Assembly (NCBI GenBank): GCA_003611955.1
Contig: RAZE01000017.1
Coordinates: forward strand, 30,527 to 94,526
Direction of reading: 5' to 3'
From: a bacterium 1XD8-76
GTDB taxonomy: Bacteria > Bacillota > Clostridia > Lachnospirales > Lachnospiraceae
Length of the DNA: 64,000 nucleotides
This document shows positions 43,643 to 53,186 of the stretch, piece by piece (the stretch's first letter is position 1; each line of letters opens with the position of its first letter). The notes below the pieces were generated by a model. It did no database searches. It saw only the letters and a program-made list of their open reading frames with translations, and was not told the DNA's origin. Both the position numbers and the translations under genes were made by a program.

Positions 43643-44468
43643 AGTCCAGATTTAATTTTTTCGTCATGATATAATTACAGGTACAGTACAGACCGAGGCA
43701 CAGAGCGCCCATGACCAGCAGAGAGACCGGGAGAAAGACAAGCCATGACCCGAAAGAGATGTATTCCATCTGTGGGATCGAAAATATTTCAGAGAGCGGC
43801 AGCGTGAAAAGCTGGCGAAACAGCCTGAAAATAAACCGGAGAACGAAATAGGAGATGATGGCGCCGCCGATTTTGTGTCTGCCCCAGAGCTGGCCGAGGC
43901 AGATGCAGGTATAGATGAATAGAATACTGAAGATTTGCTCGCAGATTGCGAAGAGCGCGATCCAGAGGAACAGAACAGGCAGAGGTATCGTCAGATAGCC
44001 CAGTGAGAACAATTCCCGGAAGAGATCTGTAAATTCCCGGAAAAACTGTACGATACCCGTATCGGACAGGCGGGATACCGCGACGGAGGCAATGCCCACA
44101 ATGCTGAGCCATATAAACAGAATGGAAATAAGCCGCCAGAGGACGGCGACGAGCAGTTTGGAAAGCAGAAGTTCGGAAGTTTTTACCGGAAGAGTAAACA
44201 TCAGATACCCTTCGTCGGTGAAGAAATTTTTGTAAAAGCGGATAGCGGTACAGAGCGTAATACAAAAAGAAAACGCGGCGAGGGAAAAAATATAGGCCAG
44301 GATGGAAAAAAAGGCCAGAATTTCCACAAAAATATTGTCCCCGTCATCCCAGAAAGAAGTCATAAAGGTACCCATGACAGCCAGCGTGAGAACCGTGAGG
44401 ATGATCAGGGTGACTGTGGGGGCGGGAAAAAATCTTTTCCACTCTTCCTTGAATAATTTTTTTAACAT
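43641..44468 (-). CDS. ABC transporter permease (ABC-2 type)
   Basis: The 275-residue membrane protein has six hydrophobic helices (VTLIILTVLTLAVMGTFM first, then at about 30-60, 95-125, 145-175, 185-215, 235-262). The YLMFTLPVKTSELLLSKLL segment between helices 2 and 3 is typical of ABC-2-type permeases. It overlaps its ATPase gene by seven bases. The cargo is unknown; lantibiotic/antimicrobial resistance and lipid export systems share this layout. Confidence 0.85.
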   Translation of the reverse strand: MLKKLFKEEWKRFFPAPTVTLIILTVLTLAVMGTFMTSFWDDGDNIFVEILAFFSILAYIFSLAAFSFCITLCTAIRFYKNFFTDEGYLMFTLPVKTSELLLSKLLVAVLWRLISILFIWLSIVGIASVAVSRLSDTGIVQFFREFTDLFRELFSLGYLTIPLPVLFLWIALFAICEQIFSILFIYTCICLGQLWGRHKIGGAIISYFVLRFIFRLFRQLFTLPLSEIFSIPQMEYISFGSWLVFLPVSLLVMGALCLGLYCTCNYIMTKKLNLD

Positions 44469-45172
44469 GCGAACACCTCCCTGAAGTATGCATCCACCGT
44501 TTTACCGTGCGCTCTGCGCACTGCCTCGGCGGGGGCGTGCATAATGGCCTGCCCGTAGCGTATAAAGATCACTTCATCCAGGATGCTCTCGATGTCGGAG
44601 ATGAGATGAGTGGAGAGCAGGATGGAAGACTGGTGATCGTAATTTGTCATGATGGTATGTAAAATATAATCCCTTGCCGCCGGGTCTACGCCGGCGATGG
44701 GTTCATCGAGAATATAGAGCTGCGCCTGCCTGCTCATCACAAGGATGAGCTGGATTTTTTCTTTCGTGCCCTTCGACAGCGTTTTTAACTGCGCCGTGGG
44801 CGGAATCGCCAGCATCTGCAGCATATTGTAGGCGCGTTCTATGGAGAAGTCCGCGTAGAACTGTGCAAAAAAGGAGAGGATGTCCTTTACTTTCATACCG
44901 GCGGGCAGATAGGTGCGTTCCGGAAGGTAGGAAATGACAGCCTTGGAAGCCGGACCGGGAGCTTCTCCGTTTATCAGGATCTTTCCGCTGGTGGGAGTGA
45001 GCAGCCCGTTTATCATTTTGATCATTGTAGTCTTTCCGCTTCCGTTGGGGCCGAGCAGTCCGATAATGCGCCCTCTCGGAATGATCAGGTTCATCTGATT
45101 CACTGCCAGAGTGGAGCCGTTATATACCTTGGTTAGCCCCTGAAGTTCAATCAGCGGTCTGGATATATCCAT
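44462..45172 (-). CDS. ABC transporter ATP-binding protein
   Basis: The 236-residue ATPase has Walker A GLLGPNGSGKTT, a signature-like LSKGTKEKIQLIL (Gly/Thr instead of the canonical LSGGQ), Walker B LYILDEPIAGVDP and a switch His in LLSTHLISD. The degenerate signature is common in ABC-2-type exporters. It is transcribed on the minus strand ahead of its permease from a promoter that faces the DUF5717 cassette promoter. Confidence 0.93.
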   Translation of the reverse strand: MDISRPLIELQGLTKVYNGSTLAVNQMNLIIPRGRIIGLLGPNGSGKTTMIKMINGLLTPTSGKILINGEAPGPASKAVISYLPERTYLPAGMKVKDILSFFAQFYADFSIERAYNMLQMLAIPPTAQLKTLSKGTKEKIQLILVMSRQAQLYILDEPIAGVDPAARDYILHTIMTNYDHQSSILLSTHLISDIESILDEVIFIRYGQAIMHAPAEAVRRAHGKTVDAYFREVFAC

Positions 45173-45218
45173 GGTGTTTTCTCCGTTTCACATATATTAT
45201 TTTTGAATTGCTCACCTT

Positions 45219-45247
45219 AGTATACCGCATTTTTCGCATTTAGACAA
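45219..45247 (-). promoter_or_regulatory. Promoter of the ABC exporter pair
   Basis: On the minus strand TTGTCT (45247-45242), 17 bases, TATACT (45224-45219). Confidence 0.65.
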
Positions 45248-45270
45248 CTGTGGCGAACAGTCTTTGCTTA

Positions 45271-45299
45271 TTGCGAAAGCACGAGGCTTGATATATACT
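45271..45299 (+). promoter_or_regulatory. Promoter of the DUF5717/DUF5716 cassette
   Basis: TTGCGA (45271-45276), 17-base spacer, TATACT (45294-45299). Its -35 lies only 23 bases from the -35 of the divergent ABC promoter. Confidence 0.7.
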
Positions 45300-45323
45300 T
45301 AAGGGACAGGGGATGAAAGAGAC

Positions 45324-48300
45324 ATGAGGGAAGTTGTAGACAGAATCTTAGAGGAAAAATTTGAATATGAAAGAGGCGGACTGGAATTTTCCGAGAGCAG
45401 GATCGAGCTCCATCTTCAGGCGGGGGAGGACTGTGAGGGGAGTTTTCGCGTGATTGGAAAACCGGGGTGTGTGACCAGGGGGTTTATCTATACTTCCGAT
45501 GACAGAATGGAGTGTCTGGCGGAAGAGTTTTTCGGGACAGGGGAGGAGATCGGTTACCTGTTCCATGGAAAAGGTATGGAGAGCGGCGACGTGCTGCAGG
45601 GGAATTTCTATGTGGTCAGCAACCAGGGGGAGTATGCGCTTCCCTTTGTGGTGATGGTGTCAAAGCGCACTATGGCAACCAGTCTGGGGGCGATGAAAAA
45701 TCTGTTCCATTTTGCCAATCTGGCAAAAAGTGACTGGGCGGAGGCGGTCCGTCTTTTCTATCAGCCCGGATTTGAGATACTTTTTGAGGGGAGCGACAGA
45801 AAGTACAGAGGTTTGTACCGGGGACTTTCCCGATATTTCGGAAACGAGAGGAACGTGGAAGAGTTTCTGATCGCCATCCATAAAAAACAGACGACCAACT
45901 ATATCATCGACGAGGATAAACTGCGGCTCGAGGATGTGGCGGAAGGCATAGGGCGCCATGAAGTGCTTCTGACAAAAAACGGATGGGGCTATACCCGGCT
46001 GCAGGTGGAGGTGAGAGGAGATTTTCTCTCCGTGGACAAGGTAGAGCTGAGCGATGATGATTTTCTGGGAAATCGCTGCATGTTCTATTATTATGTAAAC
46101 AAAGATAAACTCCACAAGGGAATTAACTGCGGCAGTCTGCACTTTTATAACAGTTTTATGGAAACCTCTGTGCCCGTGGAGGTAAGGGTGGAGGACGAGG
46201 AGTACAGACAGGGATCGTTTTATCGGAAAAAACAGGAATTGCTTGTACAGATCATGGAGTATTACGGCGCTTTCCGGATGAAAAAGATCAGCACGAGGAC
46301 CTGGCTTACCCGGAATTATGAGATCATGGATGCCTGGGCTGAGCTGAACGACGCGGACCCGGAGCCGAAACTCTACCGGGCGCACCTGCTGATCACGGAG
46401 GGAAGGGTGAATGAGGCGGGATGGATGCTGGACCAGGCCCGCAACTCGATCCTGCAGAGCCGAGATATGGATAATGCCGTCTGGTGCTATTATTTGTATC
46501 TGAGCACGCTGCGGGGCAAAGACGAACATTATGTAAACAAAATTGCGGAGGAGACAGCGTCCTGCTATGAGCGGGAGCCGAACAACTGGCGGATCGGATG
46601 GCTTCTTCTCTATCTGTCGCCGGAATACGGAATGTCCTACGCAAAAAAGTGGATGTTTATCAAACAGCAGTTTGAGAGAGGCTGCAACAGTCCTGTCTTT
46701 TACATAGAAGCTCTTTTGCTGATCAAGTTGGAACCGTCGCTTTTTATGGAACTGGGAGATTTTGAGATGCAGATGCTGCGATATGCGGCAAAACATGATC
46801 TGCTGACGGATGAGATCATTATGCAGCTCCACTATCTTGTGCCGAGAAAGCAGGGAAATCTGAGAGGGATTCTGCCCGTGCTCAAAAAGAGCTACGAGAA
46901 GCGGGCGGATGGGGAGACGCTGCAGAATATATGCACGCTGCTGATCAGAGAAAACAGGCGGGGAACGGAAGAGTTTCCGTGGTATGCCGCCGGCGTGGAG
47001 GAGAATCTGCGGATCACAAAACTGTATGAGTACTATATGTACAGTCTGGATATGGAGGAACTGATCAAACTGCCGAAGGTAGTCTATATGTATTTTGCCT
47101 ACCACAACAATCTGGACTGGGAGAGAAGCTCCTATCTGTATGCCTCTCTGCTGAAATATCGGAGCGAACTGCCGGATCTGTATGAAAAAGAACGCTTCCA
47201 TATCCAGGAGTTTGTGGTGCGTATGACAGGAAAGGGACTGGTGAACAGACATCTTGCCTTCCTGTACAAAAAGGTGATCGTCAGTGATGTCATGCTGGAG
47301 GAGACGGGGGAAGATCTGGCGCCGCTGCTGTTTTCCGTGCGTTTAAAAACGTCGGACACCCGGATGAGAAAACTGATCCTGCAGTATACGAGGGAAGTGG
47401 GGGAGAAGAGCTTTGTTCTGACGGACGGACAGGCGGTAATACCTCTTTACGGGGAGGAATATACGCTGCTTCTGGAAGATGGGATGGGAAACCGATATGT
47501 GCCGGGGGACGGGTTTGAGATGGAGCGGTTCTTCACGGAGGACAGACTGCTCTCCGAAATACAGGGGCGGGATTTTCAGACGATCTCCCTGCAGGCATAT
47601 CTCTGCGGCGCCGATATGTCGGGCATTACGAAGGAAAACATAAAGCGCTATGAGTGCCTTTTGGCGGGGGAGGAAGTGGATCCGGATTACAGGCAGGCCA
47701 TTGTCCCGGGAATGGCGCAGTTTTATTATGACAATGACATGATGGAGGAGCTGGACATCTTTCTGGACGGGCTCTCTCCGTCTCTGTTGGACGCTTCGAA
47801 GAGAGGGGAGATCGTCCGGTATCTGGTCCTGCGGGAAAAACTGGAGAGAGCGGTAGAGTGGATACGGGAGTACGGAGTGAACGGCATCGCGCTGAAGACG
47901 CTGCTCAGGCTGGCCTCAAAGATGATACAGGATTCCAATCAGATCGAGGATAAGGAGCTGTTGTTCATCTGTTATTATACGTTCCAGAAGGGAAAGACGG
48001 ATCTGCTGACGTTGGAATATCTGCTGGCATATTTCCGGGGGAGCACAAAACAGATGCGGGATATCTGGAAGGCTGCCAGAGACAGAGGACTGGATCTGCA
48101 TGGGTTCAGCGAGAGGATTCTGGTCCAGATGCTGTATTCGGGCTACTTTGTCGGGGAGATCGCGGCTATCTTCAGCGCGGCGATAGAGCGGGATGCGGAT
48201 ATTTCTCTGGAAAAAGCCTTCGTGTCCCAGTGCTGCTACGACTATTTTGTGAAAGATAAGATGACGGAGGCGGTGGTATTCGAGGAGCTGGAACGGCTTC

Positions 48301-48896
48301 TGCGGATGGGAGAACCGATGCAGAAAGTATGTCTTCTCGCCTACGTCAGATATTATGCGGAGAACAGAAGCAGGCTGAGGAGAGAGGGCAGAAAGGTCCT
48401 GGAAAACTGTCTTTGCAGACTGGTGGAGGAGGGGGTGGTTTTGTCCTGCTTACTGGAATATACGGGCATGTTTCCCTTTATGCGGCGCTTCTGTGATAAA
48501 ACGGTTCTGGAGCATGTGACGAAACCGGGCAGAAAGGTTTTCCTGCACTATATGCTCCAGGAGGAAGCGGAGGGCGAGGATTACCGGAAAGCGGAGATGA
48601 GGGAAGTGTACGCGGGTATCTACAGCAGCATGTTCGTTCTGTTTTTCGGGGAGAAGATGGTTTACTATATCACGGAGGAATACACGGATGAAAACGGGAG
48701 GCAGGAGGAACTTACCAGCAGCGGCAGTATATCCCGCAGTGAGGCGGAGACGGATACGCCCGAGGGCAGGTTCCATCTGCTGAACGATATCGTGATAGCG
48801 GAAGCGCTGCAGGATTATGATACGCTGGACAGTATGCTGATCGAATATGAGAAAACGGATGCCATGCAAGAGGAATTGTTTCACATATGCAAATAA
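45324..48896 (+). CDS. Very large DUF5717 family protein
   Basis: The 1190-residue protein has no signal peptide or clear membrane helix. Residues 1-310 are beta-rich (RIELHLQAGEDCEGSFRVIG, GNFYVVSNQGEYALPFVVMV), like an immunoglobulin-type domain. From about 320 to 1050 it is mostly helical with TPR-like or SEL1-like repeats (YRAHLLITEGRVNEAGWML; WLLLYLSPEYGMSYAKKWMF). The C-terminal 150 residues include a beta region (KMVYYITEEYTDENG). I recognise it as the DUF5717 type seen in Lachnospiraceae. It overlaps the DUF5716 gene by ten bases, with two other unknown genes after that. Its shape suggests a large protein-protein scaffold. Function is unknown. Confidence 0.85.
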   Translation: MREVVDRILEEKFEYERGGLEFSESRIELHLQAGEDCEGSFRVIGKPGCVTRGFIYTSDDRMECLAEEFFGTGEEIGYLFHGKGMESGDVLQGNFYVVSNQGEYALPFVVMVSKRTMATSLGAMKNLFHFANLAKSDWAEAVRLFYQPGFEILFEGSDRKYRGLYRGLSRYFGNERNVEEFLIAIHKKQTTNYIIDEDKLRLEDVAEGIGRHEVLLTKNGWGYTRLQVEVRGDFLSVDKVELSDDDFLGNRCMFYYYVNKDKLHKGINCGSLHFYNSFMETSVPVEVRVEDEEYRQGSFYRKKQELLVQIMEYYGAFRMKKISTRTWLTRNYEIMDAWAELNDADPEPKLYRAHLLITEGRVNEAGWMLDQARNSILQSRDMDNAVWCYYLYLSTLRGKDEHYVNKIAEETASCYEREPNNWRIGWLLLYLSPEYGMSYAKKWMFIKQQFERGCNSPVFYIEALLLIKLEPSLFMELGDFEMQMLRYAAKHDLLTDEIIMQLHYLVPRKQGNLRGILPVLKKSYEKRADGETLQNICTLLIRENRRGTEEFPWYAAGVEENLRITKLYEYYMYSLDMEELIKLPKVVYMYFAYHNNLDWERSSYLYASLLKYRSELPDLYEKERFHIQEFVVRMTGKGLVNRHLAFLYKKVIVSDVMLEETGEDLAPLLFSVRLKTSDTRMRKLILQYTREVGEKSFVLTDGQAVIPLYGEEYTLLLEDGMGNRYVPGDGFEMERFFTEDRLLSEIQGRDFQTISLQAYLCGADMSGITKENIKRYECLLAGEEVDPDYRQAIVPGMAQFYYDNDMMEELDIFLDGLSPSLLDASKRGEIVRYLVLREKLERAVEWIREYGVNGIALKTLLRLASKMIQDSNQIEDKELLFICYYTFQKGKTDLLTLEYLLAYFRGSTKQMRDIWKAARDRGLDLHGFSERILVQMLYSGYFVGEIAAIFSAAIERDADISLEKAFVSQCCYDYFVKDKMTEAVVFEELERLLRMGEPMQKVCLLAYVRYYAENRSRLRREGRKVLENCLCRLVEEGVVLSCLLEYTGMFPFMRRFCDKTVLEHVTKPGRKVFLHYMLQEEAEGEDYRKAEMREVYAGIYSSMFVLFFGEKMVYYITEEYTDENGRQEELTSSGSISRSEAETDTPEGRFHLLNDIVIAEALQDYDTLDSMLIEYEKTDAMQEELFHICK

Positions 48897-50218
48897 AAAA
48901 CAGTATGGAGAAAAATAATAAATATATGGTGGGATTTGATCTGGGAGACCGGGATGCCCAGATCAGTTTTTGCAGTGTACAGCAGCCGGAGGCGGAGACG
49001 GTGCCGGCGGTGGCGGGGACGCAGCAGTACAATATCCCCACCGTCCTGTATAAGCGCAGGGGTATGAGTCAGTGGCTTTACGGCAGAGAGGCGCTGCGCG
49101 TCGCGCAGGAGGAAGAGGGGACTTTCGTGGAACATTTATTTTCCGGTGCGCTGGAAGATAAGAAAACGGTGATCGAAGGGACGGAGTACGATGCGCTTAC
49201 GCTGCTCACGCTGTTTGTGAAAAAGTGTTTCGGACTGTTTTCCGTGATCGCGCCGACGGACAGGATAGAGATCCTGATGTTTACGGCGAGAAGATCCAAC
49301 GGACGTGTGGTCGAAGTGATCAGCCGGGTGGTGGACGCTCTGGGGCTGAAAAATACGAAGGTGTTTTTTCAGAACCATGAGGAGAGCTACTATTACTATC
49401 TGCTGCATCAGCCGCCGGAATTTCGTCTGTCCGGATCGGTCATACTGGACTTTCAGGAAGTTCTGAGAGCCTATCTGTTAGAGTGGAACAGAAGGACGAC
49501 GCCGGTGGTGTGTTTTGTGACCGAGTATGAATTTCCGGAATGCCCGGAACCCGTCTGGGAGGCGGAGGAGTCGGAGAAAGCCGGGCAGATGGAAACGTTG
49601 GATGAGAAGGTCCTGGAGAAAATCATAGGTATTTTTCAAAACAGAACGATCGGCTCGGTATTTCTGGTCGGGAGCGGCTTTCAGGAGGACTGGGCGAAGC
49701 GCAGTCTGCAGTACATCTGCCGCGGCAGAAGAGTGTTCAAGGGGAACAATCTCTACAGCAAGGGCGCTTCCTACGGCGCGTCAGAAAAGTTCTGCCTGAC
49801 GAAAGAGGGAAAAGAATATATCTTTTTGGGAAACGAAAAACTGAAGACAAACATCGGACTGCAGATCGTGAGGGAGGGAAAAGAAGTCTATCTGCCGCTT
49901 TTGGACGCCGGCATGGAATGGTCCGGGGCGAAGTGTGAGAACGAATTTTATCTGGAATCCGGCAGCAGCTTTCAGGTGACGCTCACGCCCCTCACCAATG
50001 TGGCCCCTGAGAAGGAAGCGGCGGGGAAATATCCGGTTCGCTATGAGAAAGTGGAGCTGTCCGGATTTCCAGAGAGGCCTGCGGGAGCGGCGAGAGTGCG
50101 CGTTTCGATGAGCATGTGCGACGCGGTCACGCTCCACATAAAAACGGAGGATATGGGTTTCGGAGAGATATACCAGAGCTTCGGACAGGTCTGGGAACAG
50201 GATATTCCATTACAGTAA
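48887..50218 (+). CDS. Actin/Hsp70-like DUF5716 family protein
   Basis: The 443-residue protein starts with a phosphate-1-like loop (YMVGFDLGDRDAQISF) and carries a second glycine motif (GSVFLVGSGFQEDWAK, about residues 263-278), as in the actin/Hsp70/sugar-kinase fold. Between them, RIEILMFTARRSNGRVVEVI and YYYYLLHQPPEF match the chaperone-like subdomain. The C-terminal 130 residues are beta-rich. ATP binding is inferred, not shown. It overlaps the DUF5717 gene and is followed after 12 bases by a TPR protein. ATG 48887 is kept; ATG 48905 lacks a ribosome site. Confidence 0.8.
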   Translation: MQIKNSMEKNNKYMVGFDLGDRDAQISFCSVQQPEAETVPAVAGTQQYNIPTVLYKRRGMSQWLYGREALRVAQEEEGTFVEHLFSGALEDKKTVIEGTEYDALTLLTLFVKKCFGLFSVIAPTDRIEILMFTARRSNGRVVEVISRVVDALGLKNTKVFFQNHEESYYYYLLHQPPEFRLSGSVILDFQEVLRAYLLEWNRRTTPVVCFVTEYEFPECPEPVWEAEESEKAGQMETLDEKVLEKIIGIFQNRTIGSVFLVGSGFQEDWAKRSLQYICRGRRVFKGNNLYSKGASYGASEKFCLTKEGKEYIFLGNEKLKTNIGLQIVREGKEVYLPLLDAGMEWSGAKCENEFYLESGSSFQVTLTPLTNVAPEKEAAGKYPVRYEKVELSGFPERPAGAARVRVSMSMCDAVTLHIKTEDMGFGEIYQSFGQVWEQDIPLQ

Positions 50219-50230
50219 AAAGAGGCGGAT

Positions 50231-51058
50231 ATGGGAAGATTGATTGAGGCGGTGGGGAGATACGCGGAGAATCCCTACTATGTGGCACAGACAAATACAT
50301 ATGTCTATTGTGTGGAGGAGCTTTGTTTCACGCTCAGCCAGAATACGTTCCTGTTAGACAGAGGAATACTGGATCTGAAGCTGGCGAAATGGCTGGACGA
50401 GGAGTGCGGACTGCGGGGGCTGGCGAAACCGTTGTACACACTGATAGGACAGAACGGATCCCCCAGCGCGTTTGTGGGGATCATACTGGAATACGCTCAT
50501 TTCGGATCGGAAAAGAAAAGGCAGGAGACGGAGGAACTGCTGCGCGTGAGCGCGGATATGGACGCGACCACGCGGAGAAAACACTTTGCGGATTATCTGC
50601 TGGAAAAAAAGCGCTACGCGCAGGCGGTTCTGGAATATGAGAGCGTGCTGGAGGAAATTCCCTCCATGAACCACGTGATGCGTTCCCAGCTGCTCCACAA
50701 CAAGGGAGTGGCGTTCGGCAGACTGTTCTGCTTTGAGGAGGCGGCGGAGGCCTTTTTTCAGGCAAATCAGGAGAACCCGGAAAATGAGGAGGAAGTGGTC
50801 TGCTATCTGACGGCCCTGCGCATGAGCCTTTCGGAGGAAAAATATCTTGCTTTTATAGCGGATCATCCCATGTGGCATGAACAGTCTCTGGAAGTGGAGA
50901 GGCGGATGAAAAAATGCGGGAGCGAATACGAAAATTCCGAGGATTACGGGAGATTGACGAAGCTGCTCGAACACCGGGACACCGGCTACTATGAGGCGGT
51001 TTCGGAAAAACTGACAGAGATGCGGAAAAATTATAGAGAGATGGTGGCAAAACCATGA
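50231..51058 (+). CDS. TPR-repeat protein of the DUF5717/DUF5716 cassette
   Basis: The 275-residue soluble protein has helical repeats between about 110 and 220 (YLLEKKRYAQAVLEYESVL; HNKGVAFGRLFCFEEAAEAF) that look like two or three TPR units. The N-terminal 100 residues hold the conserved-looking YCVEELCFTLSQNTFLLDRG. It is probably a helper that binds a protein partner from the same cassette. It overlaps the next gene by four bases (ATGA). No enzyme motif is seen. Confidence 0.75.
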   Translation: MGRLIEAVGRYAENPYYVAQTNTYVYCVEELCFTLSQNTFLLDRGILDLKLAKWLDEECGLRGLAKPLYTLIGQNGSPSAFVGIILEYAHFGSEKKRQETEELLRVSADMDATTRRKHFADYLLEKKRYAQAVLEYESVLEEIPSMNHVMRSQLLHNKGVAFGRLFCFEEAAEAFFQANQENPENEEEVVCYLTALRMSLSEEKYLAFIADHPMWHEQSLEVERRMKKCGSEYENSEDYGRLTKLLEHRDTGYYEAVSEKLTEMRKNYREMVAKP

Positions 51059-52266
51059 GTTTTTGGAAGAGGATTTTCAGGAGAAAAAGGACGGACGGCG
51101 TTTCCGGCGGGCTGGAGGAGAGCGTCGAGAATACGATTCCGGTGTTTCACCGGGAAAAGGTCAGTATGCACAACAGGCAGGAGAGGGAGCAGTATATCCG
51201 GAGCATCCTGGAGCAGATAGCCGATGCGGAGAGACAGCTCCACCATCTGGATTACGAGTACGATATGGTCACCTCGCACCTGACCGACATCGAGGAGCTG
51301 GAGAGGGCGCCGGAAGTCATGCGTCTGGAGATCCGGGAGATGGCGGAGAAGCTGTCCGCTTTGGAGGAGGAACAGAGCGGTTACACCCGAAAGAAAAACC
51401 GGATATCCGATTCGGATTTCGAGAGAATGGAGCAGCTGGAGGACGATGTGGAAGAGGGCATCCGGAAACTGCAGGAGGCGGAGGAGTATCGAAAACTGGT
51501 GAAAAGCGACCTGCGGCGGTTAAATGGGGAGCGCCATGCGTACGAGTACAGGCAGGAGGAGCTGGAGAGGGAACTGAAAAATGCTTCCGGTGCAGCGGGC
51601 ATCTGCTTTATCGCGCTGGTTGTCGCGCTGGTCCTGCTGTTTATTATGCAGGTCGTGTGGAAGTATGATACAAAGCTGGGGTACGCGGCGGCAGTCTGCT
51701 GCGCGGCGGTGGTGATCCTCAAGCTCTTTATCAGGCACGGGGAGGCCGGGCGGGAGATCGTCCGGGTGGAGAAAGATATCAACCGCCTGATCCTGTTGCA
51801 GAACACGGTGAAGATACGCTATGTAAATAATAAGCATCTGCTGGACTATCTGTGCCTGAAATTTCATGTGAAGAAAACGGCGGAACTGCAGTCGTTGTGG
51901 AATCGATACAGGGAGGAGAAGGAGGAGAGGCAACGGCTCGAACAGGTCTCCAAGGACTATGTCTACTATCAGAAAGAATTTCTGCGGCTGCTGCGCCAGG
52001 CCAGGATCCGTGACACCAGCGTGTGGCTCCACCAAGTCACAGCGGTTTTGGATGAGCGGAACATGATGGAGTTGCGCCAGGGGCTTGTGAGCCGCCGGAA
52101 AGTCCTGCGGGAACAGATGGACTACAACAGGGAGCTGGCCAGGGCGGCGCAGGCGGAGATAACAGATATCAGCGGGAAATATCCCCGGTACAAGGGGGAG
52201 ATTCTGGCGCTGATCTCGGAGTACGAAAAAAAGCAGAAGAAGGCGGGGGCGGTCAGAAAAAGATAA
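51055..52266 (+). CDS. Coiled-coil protein with two central membrane helices
   Basis: In this 403-residue protein, residues 35-175 form a long charged coiled coil (QIADAERQLHHLDYEYDM, MAEKLSALEEEQSGYTRK). Two hydrophobic helices follow at about 180-202 (GICFIALVVALVLLFIMQVV) and 210-226, then a second coiled coil from 230 to the end. This hairpin topology would anchor both arms in the cytoplasm. The start overlaps the TPR gene stop, so it is translationally coupled. It is the only membrane protein of the cassette and may tether the complex. Confidence 0.75.
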   Translation: MSFWKRIFRRKRTDGVSGGLEESVENTIPVFHREKVSMHNRQEREQYIRSILEQIADAERQLHHLDYEYDMVTSHLTDIEELERAPEVMRLEIREMAEKLSALEEEQSGYTRKKNRISDSDFERMEQLEDDVEEGIRKLQEAEEYRKLVKSDLRRLNGERHAYEYRQEELERELKNASGAAGICFIALVVALVLLFIMQVVWKYDTKLGYAAAVCCAAVVILKLFIRHGEAGREIVRVEKDINRLILLQNTVKIRYVNNKHLLDYLCLKFHVKKTAELQSLWNRYREEKEERQRLEQVSKDYVYYQKEFLRLLRQARIRDTSVWLHQVTAVLDERNMMELRQGLVSRRKVLREQMDYNRELARAAQAEITDISGKYPRYKGEILALISEYEKKQKKAGAVRKR

Positions 52267-52277
52267 AAAACAAAGAA

Positions 52278-52306
52278 TTGACAGTCTTCGCGTAGTGTGG
52301 TACGAT
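52278..52306 (+). promoter_or_regulatory. Promoter of the amino acid ABC importer
   Basis: TTGACA (52278-52283), 17-base spacer ending TGTGG, TACGAT (52301-52306). A 7-bp hairpin (CTTTAGC 52314-52320 with GCTAAAG 52331-52337) lies in the leader without a T run. Confidence 0.75.
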
Positions 52307-52370
52307 AAGAACGCTTTAGCCTGATAAATTGCTAAAGGAATAAAGCGGAGACGAAATGAGGAGGAATATT

Positions 52371-53159
52371 ATGAAAAAGACGACGGCACTTTTGTTATGC
52401 GGCGCGCTTGCGGCTGGGATGCTGACAGGCTGCGGCGGCAAGGCGGAGGAGGGAAAGACTTTTACGGTAGGGTTTGACGCGGAATTTCCGCCTTACGGCT
52501 ACGCGGATGAGAATGGCGAATACACAGGGTTCGACCTGGAGATGGCGCAGGCGGTCTGCGATCTGGAGGGATGGGAGCTGGTGAAACAGCCCATTGACTG
52601 GGACTCGAAGGATATGGAGCTGTCCTCCGGAGCCATCGACTGTATCTGGAACGGGTTTACGATGGACGGACGTGAGAACGAGTACACCTGGAGCGATCCC
52701 TATATCGATAACAGCCAGGTCTATGTAGTGGCGGCGGACTCCGGTATCAGTACCCCTGCGGATCTGGCGGGCAAAGTGGTGGGCGTACAGAAGGATTCTT
52801 CCGCCCTGGCAGCGCTGGAGAGCGAGGAGAACGCGGCTTTGCTCGCAAGTTTTGGGGAGATGACCCAGTATGCGGATTACAATACGGCTTTTATGGATTT
52901 AGAAGCCGGCGGGATCGACTGTCTGGCGATGGATATCGGTGTGGCGGCCTATCAGATCGAATCCAGAGGGGACGGCTATGTCATGCTGGAGGAGCGTCTG
53001 GCTTCGGAGAAATATGCGGTCGGCTTTCTGAAGGGTAATACGGAGTTGTGCGAGCAGGTACAGAAGGATATCTACAAACTCTACGACGACGGCAAAGTGA
53101 AGGAACTGGCGGACAAGTACGGACTTACGGAGTTTCTCTGTATGGAAGAATATAAGTAA
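52371..53159 (+). CDS. Polar amino acid ABC transporter substrate-binding lipoprotein
   Basis: The 262-residue lipoprotein has a signal ending in the lipobox LTGC (MKKTTALLLCGALAAGMLTG) and an SBP_bac_3 fold: FTVGFDAEFPPYGYADENGE, GFDLEMAQAVC, DCIWNGFTMDGRENEYTWSD and ADLAGKVVGVQKDSSA. These are typical of cystine/polar amino acid binding proteins; the exact ligand cannot be read from sequence. ATG 52371 follows GAGGAA. Permease and ATPase genes follow directly. Confidence 0.93.
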   Translation: MKKTTALLLCGALAAGMLTGCGGKAEEGKTFTVGFDAEFPPYGYADENGEYTGFDLEMAQAVCDLEGWELVKQPIDWDSKDMELSSGAIDCIWNGFTMDGRENEYTWSDPYIDNSQVYVVAADSGISTPADLAGKVVGVQKDSSALAALESEENAALLASFGEMTQYADYNTAFMDLEAGGIDCLAMDIGVAAYQIESRGDGYVMLEERLASEKYAVGFLKGNTELCEQVQKDIYKLYDDGKVKELADKYGLTEFLCMEEYK

Positions 53160-53186
53160 TCGCGAAGGGCAGGGCGGGATTGGAAA

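Noticed and set aside
45660..47252. A 530-codon minus-strand frame inside the DUF5717 gene, and similar frames at 12110-13357 and 56928-58544
   Set aside because: Each lies wholly or mostly inside a conserved plus-strand gene and reads as a reverse-complement codon pattern without motifs.
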